From the NCBI GenBank assembly GCA_014904985.1, contig MU129123.1, positions 33,042 to 91,985 on the forward strand: a stretch of 58,944 nucleotides of DNA, written 5' to 3'. Shown piece after piece: positions 1 through 9,558 of this stretch (position 1 is the stretch's first letter; each line of letters begins with the position of its first letter). The DNA is from Hydnum rufescens UP504. Taxonomy: Eukaryota; Basidiomycota; Agaricomycetes; Cantharellales; Hydnaceae. A program made the position numbers and the translations under genes. The notes under the pieces are model-generated. The model was not told the origin of the DNA. It ran no database searches and saw only the letters and a program-made list of their open reading frames with translations.

Positions 1-46
1 AACGCACTCATTAACCAGCCTCCGCTTCCTTCTCGGTCCTCTGTAT
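1..46 (-). pseudogene. FunK1 kinase fragment at the left edge
   Basis: This short piece matches the stretch just downstream of the FunK1 N-terminal region seen again at about 944-990 (shared bases ACGCACTCATTA followed by the CTTCCTTCTCGGT block). It is cut by the window edge on one side and joins unrelated sequence (ATGACCTTGCTGAGAG) on the other. It is too short to encode anything. It shows that FunK1 material continues to the left of the window. Confidence 0.6.
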
Positions 47-71
47 TATGACCTTGCTGAGAGTCCAGGCC

Positions 72-700
72 TTTTATGGCCCCTCTGACTCACAATTCCG
101 CCATTTCTGCCACTGTGCACGAGATTAGTAAGCATTTGCCCATATTTGGCAATATTAGGGGCTTCACGGTGGCAAAACTAAGGCAGGCTGCATCTCTGAA
201 AGACAAGGGTCTGGTGATGGATTAGTCTCGCCGCGACTTGGGACTCAAGTTGACTGAAGTTGCAAGTCGTTCCAGTCTTCAGCAGACGTCACGCAGAGCG
301 TGACGTCTGCGACGTCTGCTTCCAGACGCCGTCTTACTGTTAGTAATTACATATGGAAGCAGAGCCGATCCATGGGCCGTAATGGGCTGCATGTATGCTA
401 GGAAAGTTTCTATGGCAAAGTCATATGCATTCGGGAGAGTGCGGAGAATTGCCAAGTAATTCTCGAATTTGAAGGTCAGTTTCATTGCACGAGAATTTCG
501 CCAACATGCTGGCACTATGGAGGTCGCAAGGACAGTGTGGTGCGGGATTTCATTCTCAATCTGACCTGGTATTGGATTACGTGCCGCCAGACACGCAATT
601 TTGGAGCTAGAAGAGAATAAGATTGCAAAATTCCGATAATTTAGACCTGTCCCCCTTCTGTAGTGCATAGCGCTTCCTGTATAGAACACGGTTTCAAATC
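72..700. repeat. Intergenic segment X, copy 1
   Basis: Non-coding segment found four times in the window: here, at 2105-2760, about 6785-7300 and about 11790-12180. Copies 1 and 2 are nearly identical and differ only by point changes and small indels, for example around 476-490 versus 2508-2530, so their duplication is recent. In the better preserved units (copies 3 and 4) X lies between a leftward FunK1 gene and a rightward coiled-coil gene, the place of a shared promoter. Open frames inside are short and not conserved. Confidence 0.8.
282..310. promoter_or_regulatory. CRE-like palindrome in segment X1
   Basis: Perfect inverted repeat: 13-base arms GCAGACGTCACGC and GCGTGACGTCTGC separated by AGA. 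Each arm contains GACGTCAC or its complement, close to the TGACGTCA site of CREB/ATF-type bZIP factors. The arms are kept or partly kept in the other X copies. A promoter-element role is inferred from the motif and position. Confidence 0.5.
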
Positions 701-701
701 G

Positions 702-938
702 TCAAGTTGTGTGGGGCGAGTCGCCAACTTGTTTGGTCTCTGTCTCGTCCTCCCAATCATTTCCATCCCAGAGAAGATATCTAGCCAATCGTCCAGCCTG
801 TCTCGGACAAAGACATAAAATCCCATGGCTTCCCGTGATTATCCCATCACCTGCCCACATATACACATCGCATCTACTTCCTCGCCAGAGGACTCGATGG
901 TTACCATGATGATGAACCTTAATACGCTCTCCTTCAAC
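702..938 (-). pseudogene. Truncated AIG2-like gene copy
   Basis: The minus strand encodes the C-terminal part of the AIG2/gamma-glutamylcyclotransferase-like protein that is intact at 2761-3267, including the MWAGDG and DRLDDWLDIFSGMEMIG blocks. Several single-base differences break the frame. At about 938-946 the sequence switches abruptly into FunK1 coding sequence, so the N-terminal half with the YGSLM motif is missing. It is a dead copy made by the same duplication that carried segment X. Confidence 0.75.
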
Positions 939-940
939 TG

Positions 941-1471
941 TCATTACGCACTCATTACAGCCTCTGCTTCCTTCTCGGTCTCTGTTATTGTGACCGTGAA
1001 TTCGACGGAACAATACACATCGTTCCAATAAAAGCCGACTTCGGGGCCTCTAGCAAGTTCTGCGCCATATTCGAACTGAGGACTCTTTGTGGAAACGAGG
1101 ACGACGTCTGGTTTGCGCTCCGCCACCGAGTCTTGAATGAACGTCAGATCGTTGCGACAAGATGTTAGGCCGGAGGGATTTCGATAATCCAAGAAGTGGT
1201 TTGCCAGGTTTGCAAAGGGCTCGTGCCTATTTGTTTGGTCCGCCTGCGAGCAAAATTCGTCCAGAAGCCCCCTGGTTTCCTTTGCATCACATAACTCTTC
1301 CAGGATTCTGTGGTCGATGCGATCCCCGAGGGAGTAGTATAGCATATGCTCGACGAATTGGTTCACGGGAATTTCTTTTCGGTATCTCAACTCTTCATCG
1401 ATCAGCAGTGGGTCTGCTACACCATGAGACGTTCCGTCTGAGTTACTTGAGAGAGCCTTAGCGAATGGCAT
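941..1471 (-). pseudogene. FunK1 kinase N-terminal fragment
   Basis: Minus-strand open frame matching the N-terminal regulatory region of the FunK1 kinases downstream in the window: MPFAKALSSNSDGTSHGVAD, then IPVNQFVEHML, an EFCSQAD block, RKPDVVLVSTKSPQ and FYWNDVYCSVEF. No kinase catalytic motifs follow, because the sequence is joined to the AIG2-like remnant at about 941. Upstream of the first Met the frame conserved in the copy at 14.5-16.8 kb is interrupted. It is a truncated copy, probably not functional. Confidence 0.8.
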
Positions 1472-1659
1472 TGAGCGGACGAGAGGAAACCGTGAGTTAA
1501 TCTAGGGGTTTGAAGCAGGAAATATTCCAGCTATCTAGCTTCGTAGCCGGTGTTTAAACCCTCCCCGACTGTGAAAGACGAGGGTTTGGTGGTGGATTAG
1601 TCCTGCCACGACTTGGGACTCAGGTTGGCTGAATTTCGGGACCCCGGGATATTATGGCG

Positions 1660-1815
1660 GCCCGTATGGCGGCCCGAGTGTCGCACAGGTTTTGTGTGTG
1701 AGCAGTCCGCAAATTTTGCGTGTGTGTGTCGCGGCCCGAATGTCCCATTAGTTTCACGTGTGTGAAGTGTGCGTGCGTATCAAGTCTGTGTGTGTGTGTG
1801 CAAGCACCGTCAGTT
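1660..1815. repeat. GT-rich low-complexity stretch
   Basis: Run of GTGTGTGTG and TGCGTGTG motifs mixed with GGCCCGAATGTC-type repeats, ending with a (TG)n tract near 1787-1801. No coding signal. It sits between the FunK1 fragment and the MITE, and nothing similar is seen in the other units. Confidence 0.7.
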
Positions 1816-1882
1816 TACCAGCATTAGATGGTCAGGGCTCTCCCTGTGTATGGTTTCATATGACCTTGCTGAGAGTCCCAGG

Positions 1883-2096
1883 TAGTGCTGCCGCGACTCC
1901 GCTCGACTCCGCTTGTGCTCGGCTCCCGGACGGCTTCCGCCGACTCGACTTGTGCTTGGAGTCGGCTCGAGCTGATGGATCGACTCGAAAACCATTCAGT
2001 TGGGGATCGGTTCGGCTCGACTCGGTTTCGGGGCGACTTCCGGGCGACTCGACTCACGGCTCGAGCCGACTTCGAGCCCGAGTCGCGGCAACACTA
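1883..2096. mobile_element. hAT-type MITE (214 bp)
   Basis: The ends are inverted repeats, TAGTGCTGCCGCGACTC at the left and GAGTCGCGGCAACACTA at the right, differing at one position. The flanks are a perfect 8-bp duplication GTCCCAGG at 1875-1882 and 2097-2104. Eight-bp duplications and TIRs starting YARNG (here TAGTG) are characteristic of the hAT superfamily. The interior has no transposase frame. It is full of CGACTCG/CGAGTCG motifs, like the subterminal repeats bound by hAT transposases. The same locus without the insertion is present at about 47-75. It is a non-autonomous element needing a transposase from elsewhere. Confidence 0.85.
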
Positions 2097-2104
2097 GTCC
2101 CAGG

Positions 2105-2760
2105 CCTTTTATGGCCCCTCTGACTCACTATTCCGCCATTTCTGCCACTGTGCACGAGATTAGTAAGCATTTGCCCATATTTGGCAATATTAGGGGCTTC
2201 ACGGTGGCAAAACTAAGGTAGGCTGCATCTCTGAAAGACAAGGGTCTGGTGATGGATTAGTCTCGCCGCGACTTGGGACTCAAGTTGACTGAAGTTGCAA
2301 GTCGTTCCAGTCTTCAGCAGACGTCACGCAGAGCGTGACGTCTGCGACGTCTGCTTCCAGACGCCGTCTTACTGTTAGTAATTACATATGGAAGCAGAGC
2401 CGATCCATGGGCCGTAATGGGGCTGCATGTATGCTAGGAAAGTTTCTATGGCAAAGTCATATGCATTCGGGAGAGTGCGGAGAATTGCCAAGTAATTCTC
2501 GAATTTGAAGGTCAGGTCTTCACTTCATTCGCACGAGAATTTCGCCAACATGCTGGCACTATGGAGGTCGCAAGGACAGTGTGGTGCGTGGATTTCATTC
2601 TCAATCTGACCTGGTGCTGGATTACGCGCCGCCAGACACGCAATTTTGGAGCTAGAAGAGAATAAGCCTGGAGTCTATGATTGCGAAATTCCGATAATTT
2701 AGTATTTGTCCCCCTTCTGTAGTGCATAGCACTTCCTGTATAGAACACGGTTTCAAATCG
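2105..2760. repeat. Intergenic segment X, copy 2
   Basis: Near-identical duplicate of 72-700, starting directly after the MITE target-site duplication. It ends at the 3' end of the AIG2-like gene. It keeps the CRE-like palindrome at 2317-2345. Confidence 0.8.
2317..2345. promoter_or_regulatory. CRE-like palindrome in segment X2
   Basis: Same 13-base perfect arms (GCAGACGTCACGC / GCGTGACGTCTGC) and AGA loop as at 282-310. Confidence 0.5.
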
Positions 2761-3267
2761 TCAAGTTGTGTGGAGCGAATCGCCAACTTGTTTGGTCTCT
2801 GTCTCGTCCTCCCCAATCATTTCCATCCCAGAGAAGATATCTAGCCAATCGTCCAGCCTGTCTCGGACAAAGACATTAAAATCCCATGGCTTTCCCGTGA
2901 TTACTCCATCACCTGCCCACATATACACGTCGGCATCTACTTCCTCGCCAGAGGACTCGATGGTTACCATGATTGATGAAACTTTATACGTCTCTCCTTC
3001 AAACTTGTCTATTTTGGCCCGCTGAGAGCGCGTGAGATGCTGCAGGAGGATCCCATGCACGCCCCCTGTATCTGGTGCAATACCGGCAAGACCATCGGAA
3101 AGTGAGACGAGAGCAGGATAATCAGCTCCATAAACCGATGATCGAAAGTAAGGGCCATGGAGGCAAGCAGGCGTTGATAGGGGTTCTACAACATCTGTTC
3201 GAGCAGGATCCCCGGTTATCACCCAAGCCAAAAAGCTGGGTGCCATAAGGGAGCCATACACAAACAT
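2761..3267 (-). CDS. AIG2-like / gamma-glutamylcyclotransferase-like protein
   Basis: About 168 residues. The N-terminal MFVYGSLMAP matches the [FY]xYGSLM signature of the AIG2/GGCT fold. A central FEGETY carries the Glu at the position of the catalytic acid in gamma-glutamylcyclotransferases, followed by the DADVYMWAGD strand typical of the fold. Proteins of this fold cleave gamma-glutamyl amines or amino acids to 5-oxoproline; the substrate here is unknown. I chose the Met of MFVYGSLM because family members start close to this motif; the frame stays open 26 codons further upstream. The gene reads left into segment X2. A truncated copy lies at 702-938. It appears intact, but it sits among decayed neighbours, so expression is uncertain. 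Confidence 0.8.
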   Translation of the reverse strand: MFVYGSLMAPSFLAWVITGDPARTDVVEPLSTPACLHGPYFRSSVYGADYPALVSLSDGLAGIAPDTGGVHGILLQHLTRSQRAKIDKFEGETYKVSSIMVTIESSGEEVDADVYMWAGDGVITGKPWDFNVFVRDRLDDWLDIFSGMEMIGEDETETKQVGDSLHTT

Positions 3268-3599
3268 CGGGCGAACAGAAACTGTGCATGGTACCTCTAT
3301 TGTGTTATGATGAGCGCACGGAACAACAACGGGTGAAGGGCCCAAACCTTACTAATCACTTGGTCTCTTGGAACATCTGCTGCGATGGAAGATGCAGGTG
3401 GATGAACTTCGGATCGATCCTGGAGAGTGTCCTGGTTGTTCTGTTTATGGAACTGTGTCAAGGGCTGAGTGGACATGACTGATCCTGGAATTTCTGATTG
3501 CCATCAATTCCGGGCAACAATCAGGTCCGTGGTTGTCTGAATTTGTTATTATGCTTCAAGCCCAAGTTGGAGGGTCGGGGCAACAATTGCAGTCCAGAG

Positions 3600-3840
3600 G
3601 ACTATCATTGCACACTTCGTCTGGCCTGCTTGGGGCAATCGTCTCGAAAGACGGGGTCAGGTTGAACAAGTGGCCATATTGCAAAAATCTACGCAGGTGC
3701 GAGGGTTTCTCTGGGCTGTGGTGCGGCAGTGGATCGAAAGCTTCACCATCATTGCAGGGCCCCTGATGTTATTGACTCGCAAAATGGCACCGAGTGACAT
3801 TGAATGGACTCAAGTCCTAGGGACGAGCTCAGGCGTCGGG
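3600..3840 (+). pseudogene. Ty3/gypsy reverse transcriptase / RNase H relic
   Basis: Frame-shifted pieces read GAIVSKDGVRLN (3630-3665) and then STQVRGFL...RQWIESF...AGPLMLLTRK...EWT (about 3685-3817). This matches the end of reverse transcriptase and the connection to RNase H in Ty3/gypsy pol, where the order GxxVSxDG, VRxFLG, IxxF, I.PL..LT.K, F.W is standard. No complete frame, LTR or other pol domain is visible nearby. The last part (PSD-EWTQ) recurs at about 7303-7325 and 12178-12200, at the start of the upstream segment of each coiled-coil gene. Confidence 0.75.
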
Positions 3841-4045
3841 CGACGGTCCCAATTAAAACCATCGATTCCGAAATTGCACAGGCGGTAATAATAAAATCAC
3901 AGCGACTATGGACTAGTTTCGATCACGGTACACTCCTCCACAACTGGGTGTGGCTGGATAGTCAAGCAGTGGCTCGAAGACATGACTGTATCGACAGTAA
4001 CTCAAGAAGGTAGACCACCGAAACTCAAACCATGGGAATTGAAGG

Positions 4046-4871
4046 ATGCGGATAGATCTAGACGGGTATTGGACATCGAAATTCGAGTCATGGAAGCGCA
4101 GAACATCGGGCTATAAGGACGAGGCCGAAGAACAAGATGAAATCGGTCGCGTGATTGACGAGGAGTGCGAATTTTGGGATTATACGACGATTTTCCAGAT
4201 ATGGAAGGCAACCGGGCGCGATTTCCAGATGGGATCGAATTTCTGCCCGAGTTATTCGAGTGGCTGCCAAGGAGCGAGTGCGATAGGCGTACGAGACAAC
4301 AGCCCGACCTGAAAAGCCAATGAACATCTGCGTTCTAAGCGTAGTTGAATAGATAGAAGAACTTGCCAAGGGACCGAGTAAAAAGCGAGGAACCACTAGG
4401 AAGAATAAACAACTCGGAAATTAGCTTAACTCCGGAAAGAACTATTGTCTCACCTTTGTCTGCACCATGGCAGAGCGCTACCGACCGGGATGCTCCAATT
4501 CGTACAGACCCGATGACGATCGCGAGACTCCAGGTCGAACAGTTGAAAGGAGTTACAGATATGAAAGGGCAGTAGATCAACATCGACCAGACACGAAGAA
4601 GGCCTCGAGGTCGAAGAATCCCCGCCCTCGCGACAAAAGACACAAAATCAATGAAACTCCGACACCTGATTCAGAACGCACGAAACTGTCGAACCTGCTG
4701 AAGGATCTCAACGAGGCTGGAGAGATAAACCTAATGATTCAGCACTCGCCTGCTCCCGAGGGACCCACAACCTCATCTGTACAGCGGGAGGCAAGCACAC
4801 CCTTCGGCGTAGCTGCGGAATTGATCAAAAATGTGGGTGAGGTGGCAGCGCAGATGGGCGTCGTGCAATGA
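4046..4871 (+). pseudogene. Coiled-coil family gene, copy 1 (decayed)
   Basis: Matches the genes at 7905-8742 and 12850-13698. It contains the upstream acidic segment (KDEAEEQDEI, EFWDY, near 4120-4190), the Arg-rich start (MAERYRPGCSNSYRPDDDRE near 4467), the TPTPDSERTKLSNLLKDLNE helix and AAELIKNVGEVAAQMG. The C-terminal third that is present in the other copies breaks down after about 4870, with only frame-shifted traces to about 5070. The sequence then passes into the next FunK1 fragment. No function is known for this family. Judged non-functional because of the frame breaks and missing C-terminus. Confidence 0.65.
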
Positions 4872-5089
4872 ACAGTGGCAGGAGATGTAGAAATGCCATA
4901 AAGAGGATTCGATGTAACGCCAGCGCGATTTCCAAATGCATAGGGGGATTCAATGGGCGACTTCGGGGCATCGACATCTGCGATGTATAGATGGTCCGAC
5001 TCCATTGAAGTTCAACAACAGCATGCTGCAGATTTGACATACGCACCAAAAAATACCCTGCCAAGGGCACATAATGAGACTAACCAAAA

Positions 5090-6638
5090 ACCTTAACGAC
5101 TATAGGGAATGCCATGATCAAAACAAAATGCTTACATTTGACGATATCAATAATTCAAGTGATTATTGATATCGTCAAATGTAAGCATCACTTGAGTCAA
5201 GTCGGATGCCGTGTGCAGTTGCGTCATAGGGAAGTAACTACCCATGACGATGACGCGCAACACCCGATGATCGTCATTCGAAGCACATTTTCCCCGTGGG
5301 CCATCGACTGTCGAATAAAAGTCTTGATGAAGTAACACTTGTGGAATATAGCCAGGTATATGCTCCTCATTTTGATTCAAGGCATGCGAGCTGCCTGTAA
5401 AAAATTGACTTCACTTATCCTCCACCGCGAAGGCCAGCTGATCTTGACCATAAGGTCTTCTCCAGACAAGCTGAGTGATCCTTACCTCACCCTGATCACA
5501 CATGTGCCCCGTCCAATAAGGGTATATTGCCGGTAAACGATTTCCTGAGAGTCACGACTACCCCGTTGTGAATCTGAATCACAGTTCCCGTGAAAGGTTC
5601 GGGAGAAGTGGCGGCTCGCAGTGCCTTAGACTCGTGGTCGAACACGGGAGGAGGGGTAGGCTGATTCATTTGACGTCTGAATAACGGGATCCAGCGGGTA
5701 GAGGCCGGACGCATGTAAAGGTGTGATAAATGGTAAAATCATGGAAGCCCCACCCGCTAGGGGCGAGAGAGCCTATGGCAGAAATCACCCTGCCGAAGAC
5801 AGCCAAGTCGATAACGCTAAAGCTGCTGACTCGACTATTCCCACTCGATCGTAGAAACACAGACACATGCTTGTATCTTGGATTGTAATGTTAATGACGT
5901 GGTTACGATATCGCCCATGAGATAGAATTTCGAGCGCATAGGAGGCGCTCTGTAGTCGCTCGTCCGTGTGGGCCGCCGTTCGATCGGGTCTTTGGACTTG
6001 TGGTTGCTGAGAAAGCGGGCTACCAGCTACCGGCTTCCGGGAACCTTCGTTTGACACGGACCCCATGTCCAAGTCTGCAGTTTCGCTATCATACCCGTGG
6101 GACGGGACAGGAAGTAAATAGACGCACTCATTACAGGCTCTGCTTCTTTCTCGCCCTCCGTCTTTTTTGACGGTGAATTCGACGGAATAATACACATCGT
6201 TCCAATAAAAGCTGGGGCCTTCAGGGAGTTCTGCACCATATTCGAGCTGACTGTTTGCAAAAACGAGGACGACTGGTTTGGGCTCCGCGACTGAGTCTTG
6301 AATGAGCCTCGATCGTTGTGACAAAACGTCGGGCCCGAGACCTTTCGATAATTCAAGAAGCGGTTTGCCTGGCTTGCAAAGGGCTCGTACCTGCTTCTTT
6401 CGTCCGCCCGAGAACAAAATTCGTCCAAAAGCTCCCTGGTTTCCTTTGCATCGCATAGCACCTCCAGAATTCGGTGGTCGATGCAATCGCCGAGAGAGAA
6501 GCATAGGATATCCTCGACGAACTGGTTCACGGGAATTTCTTTTCGGTAGCTCAGATCTTCATCGATCAGGTGTTTCGGGTCTGCTACACCATGAGACGTT
6601 CTGTCTGAGTAACTTGAGAGAGCCTTAGCAAATGGCAT
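5090..6638 (-). pseudogene. FunK1 kinase copy C, lacking the catalytic lobe
   Basis: From the N-terminus (minus strand, right to left) it carries MPFAKALSSYSDRTSHGVAD, IPVNQFVEDIL, FYWNDVYYSVEF, the low-complexity linker, VINITIQDTSMCLCFYDRVG, GWGFHDFTIY and, much decayed, the segment that holds the kinase lysine in other copies. It ends at the TQVIIDIVKCKH segment next to a perfect hairpin (5128-5188). The HRD catalytic loop and DFD metal-binding motif present in copies D and E are absent, and the sequence joins the decayed coiled-coil copy 1. Frameshifts occur throughout. It is a truncated pseudogene of the kinase unit. Confidence 0.8.
5128..5188. repeat. Perfect foldback hairpin, 26-bp arms
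   Basis: Arm 5128-5153 and arm 5163-5188 are exact reverse complements separated by the 9-base loop TTCAAGTGA. In the homologous place of copies D (about 10180-10215) and E (about 15137-15170) there is a single arm followed directly by CACTTGAGT, so the second arm is a local inverted duplication specific to copy C. Confidence 0.95.
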
Positions 6639-6784
6639 TGAGTGTACGAGGGCAAACTGTGATTTAATCCAGGGGTTTGTTGAGTGGGAAACAAAGAATA
6701 TTCTAGCTTTGTAGAAGGTGTTGAAACCCTCCCTGACTCTGAAAGAGAAGGGCTTGGTGGTGGATGAGCCTTGCCGCGACTTGG

Positions 6785-7300
6785 GACTCAGGTTTGTAGA
6801 ACGGATGGCTCAGGTAGATGGAGGCGGGAGCAGGAACTAGGATTGATGTCTGGAATCCTCATATAACATATTACATAATCAAGAGGAGATTGTCTGAAGT
6901 CGCAAGTGAGATCATTCTCCTCGGCAGACGTCACGCAGAGCTGTAACGTCGCCTGTCTTACTAGTAATATGGGAGTAGAGTCAATCCACGGCGCGGGCTC
7001 AATGTGCATATGGGATGGAAAGGTTTCTATGACCAAGCCATTCGAGTGCGAAAGTGTGGAGAATCGCCAAGTCTTGAATTTGAAGGTAATATCTGCAGTC
7101 ACTTCCTTCGAATTCGCCAAGTACGAGACAATCGAATTTCGCCAACATGCTGACACTGCGAGATCCGAAAGCACAGTGCGATGCGTGAATTTCATTCTTA
7201 ACTGGTCTAGTAATACTGGTATTCGATTATGCGCCACCAGACAGGGGCCGGAAGCTTAAGCTAGTCCTCGAGTCGCGAAATTCCAATAAGTTAGTAATTT
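6785..7300. repeat. Intergenic segment X, copy 3
   Basis: Diverged copy of segment X between FunK1 copy C and coiled-coil copy 2. The palindrome is partly kept at 6924-6954 (GCAGACGTCACGC followed by a damaged second arm). Confidence 0.75.
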
Positions 7301-7499
7301 TCCCCCGAGTGACTTTGAATGGACTCAAGAGGCCCAAAATTTCAAGTGTCAGGTAATGAAATAACACAGGCAGTAGTAATAAAATCACAACAATCTAGCG
7401 CCTACGAAATGGTTTCAATCACGGTAGACTCTTCCACAATTGGACGTGGCTGGATAGTCAGATGGCAGCTCGAAGGCAGACCAGAGCATGGGAATTGAA

Positions 7500-7703
7500 G
7501 GGGCGCAAATTTGATCCCATTTGGAAACCGCGGCCGGTTGCCTTCCGTATCTGGAAAGTCGTCGTTGTAATCCCAAAATTCGCCCTCCTCTTCAACCATT
7601 CGATCGATTTCATCTTGTTCTTCGGCTTTGTCCTTATAGACCAATGGTCTTCGCTTCCATGGCTCGAATTTCCATGTCCGGTACCTGTCCAGATCATCCG
7701 CAT
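7500..7703 (-). repeat. Locally inverted segment upstream of coiled-coil copy 2
   Basis: The reverse complement of this stretch aligns along its length with about 12430-12635 (copy 3) and about 4046-4240 (copy 1), while the flanking sequence on both sides aligns in the direct orientation. In the minus-strand frame it encodes an acidic segment with AEEQDEIDRMVEEEGEFWDY. It is a roughly 200-bp inversion specific to this unit and would disconnect this putative upstream exon from the rest of the gene. Confidence 0.8.
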
Positions 7704-7904
7704 CGAGTTATCGATTGGCTGCCATGCGGAACAAGTGGACGATGGGTGTACGAGAAAACAGCCTGACGTAAAGAGCTAATGAGCTGCAGTATAAGGGTAG
7801 TTGAACAGATAGAAGAGCGTGCTGAGGAACCGAGCAAAAACGATAATTAGCTTAACGCCCGGAAAGAAATATCAGAATCCGATTGTCTCACCTTTGTCTG
7901 CAAC

Positions 7905-8742
7905 ATGCCAGAGCGCCCCCGACGATGCTTCAACTCGTACAGACCTGACGACGATCGCGAGACTCAACCTCGAGCAGTCGAAAGGGATTACAGATATAGG
8001 CATGTCCGCTCAGTTTCTAATGGGGCGGTAGATAAGCATCGGGCCTCGAGGTCCCAGAGCCCCCGCCCTCGCAACAACAGACACCAAGTCGGTGGAACTC
8101 CGACACCTGATCCAGAACGCACCAAACTGTTGAACCTGCTCAAGGACCTCGACGAGACTGGGGAGATAAACCTAACGATTCCGCACTCGCCTTCTCCCGG
8201 GGGACCCGGCACCAAGAACGGGCCTCGACCTCGACTGCACAGCTGGAGTCAAGCACCCCCTCCGCTGGCTTACTAGTAGCCCCGGAATTGCTCAAAAATG
8301 TGGGTGAGGTGGCAGCGCAGATGGCGTCGTGCGATAAGGAGTTGCAGGAGATGTGGAAGTACCACAAAGAGGAATTCGAGCGCATCCGCAATAACGCCAA
8401 CAGGATTTCCCAATGCATGGAGGAATTAATGGAAAACCTGGAGGCATTGACATCTGCGATGCATAGATCGTTCGATTCCATTGAAGTTCAACAACAACAC
8501 GCTGCAGATTCGGCACACGCGGTACACAATGCCCTGCGAACGGCACTTCGCGAGACTCTCATTGGACAACTATTGTCTCATGAACGAATTGTTCCGAGGA
8601 GCACTTGTGGGAATTTCGTACCACGTCGATGACTTGGACCCCCGATTCACGGCCCTTGAGAATGCGGTACAAAAATGTCTTCGATGATTGGAATTCAACA
8701 TCGCCAATCGCGCGCGTAGTCGTGGATAGGCCGCAGAAATAA
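7905..8742 (+). CDS. Uncharacterised coiled-coil protein, copy 2
   Basis: Starts MPERPRRCFNSYRPDDDRE, then a basic Ser/Arg-rich region (RASRSQSPRPR), the conserved helix TPDPERTKLLNLLKDLDE, a Pro/Gly/Ser linker, and LLKNVGEVAAQM leading into a predicted coiled coil (CDKELQEMWKYHKEEFERIR through LTSAMHRSFDSIEVQQQH). It ends with GISYHVDDLDPRFTALENA and VVDRPQK. Frame changes after the linker (about 8200-8290) and near 8560-8600 may be an intron (a GT...TTTAG-type candidate exists in copy 3) or small indels. An upstream acidic exon may belong to the gene, but it is inverted in this copy. No known family recognised. It is divergent from FunK1 copy C across segment X. Confidence 0.55.
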
Positions 8743-9540
8743 CGAATACAGTATGGTTGGGAAGTAGGAGGCCGGTTCGACTGTCGATTTGGATTCGGGT
8801 GCTGCAGCATTGGCATACAGAGAAGACGAGTGATCGCAATCCACAACGAACGGACGTGTCGAGAAGTCCTCCGCGAGCGGCAAACGCCCGCCATCCGGCA
8901 ACCCCCTACCCAATACATGGTCCTATGTCTTTCTCTCTCACTCTCACGGCGTTCCTCTTTTCCTTTCTCTTCTCAGTATTTATCTATTCCCGTACCTCTA
9001 CCTCCGTATATCTTTACATCCTTACCTCTTTCTCCCATATTTCATTCGCCCTTCCTCCCGCAGTTCACAAGTGTACAGTATGATCATAGGGGCTTTTCCC
9101 TAGTTCTTTCCATGTCCTCACAACCCAAAATTGCCCATATCTCTTCCCCTCTTCCCCACCCTTCCCCCACCTCTACTACCTTCCCCTTATCCTTTTCCCA
9201 TCTTCATCTTTTCTCCCTGGCTACCCAGTGTTTCTACTTCTGACTGCAAACTGAATGGATCTGGAATGTTGATTGATTGGATTGAGATTGTCACCGTGTA
9301 CTGTCCTATACCATTACTATGGATGGAAGACAAGTCCAGGGTAATCAGGTAATTCTGTAAGTGTCTCACATCTCAAGGCACTTCATGTGGCCATAATTAT
9401 TAAGACTCAAGCTGACTTCAAGCCAAGTCCTTGGCAACACTCATGGTACCTATCTTAGGACTCCTGTGTGACTGACCAGCCTGAGTCATCACAGTGTGTT
9501 GGAGTTTACAGGCATAAGTATGGATATTGAGTAGTAGAAA
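8743..9540. other. Conserved non-coding spacer
   Basis: Matches 13699-14470 closely. Contains a pyrimidine-rich tract (CTTTCTCTCTCACTCTCAC and CCTCTTCCCC runs, about 8920-9240) and then AT-richer sequence. The part at about 9405-9443 resembles the right end of the MITE at 1883-2096 (GACTCAAGCTGACTTCAAGCC...GGCAACACT). No gene is seen. It is the shared 3' side of a coiled-coil gene and the next FunK1. Confidence 0.6.
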
Positions 9541-9558
9541 TGCACAGAGAGGACTGCA

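Noticed and set aside
9226..9443. Possible second copy of the hAT MITE (also at 14180-14392)
   Set aside because: Only the right end (GCTGACTTCAAGCC...GGCAACACT) resembles the MITE. The left ends differ and no clean 8-bp duplication flanks them, so at most these are old, decayed relatives.
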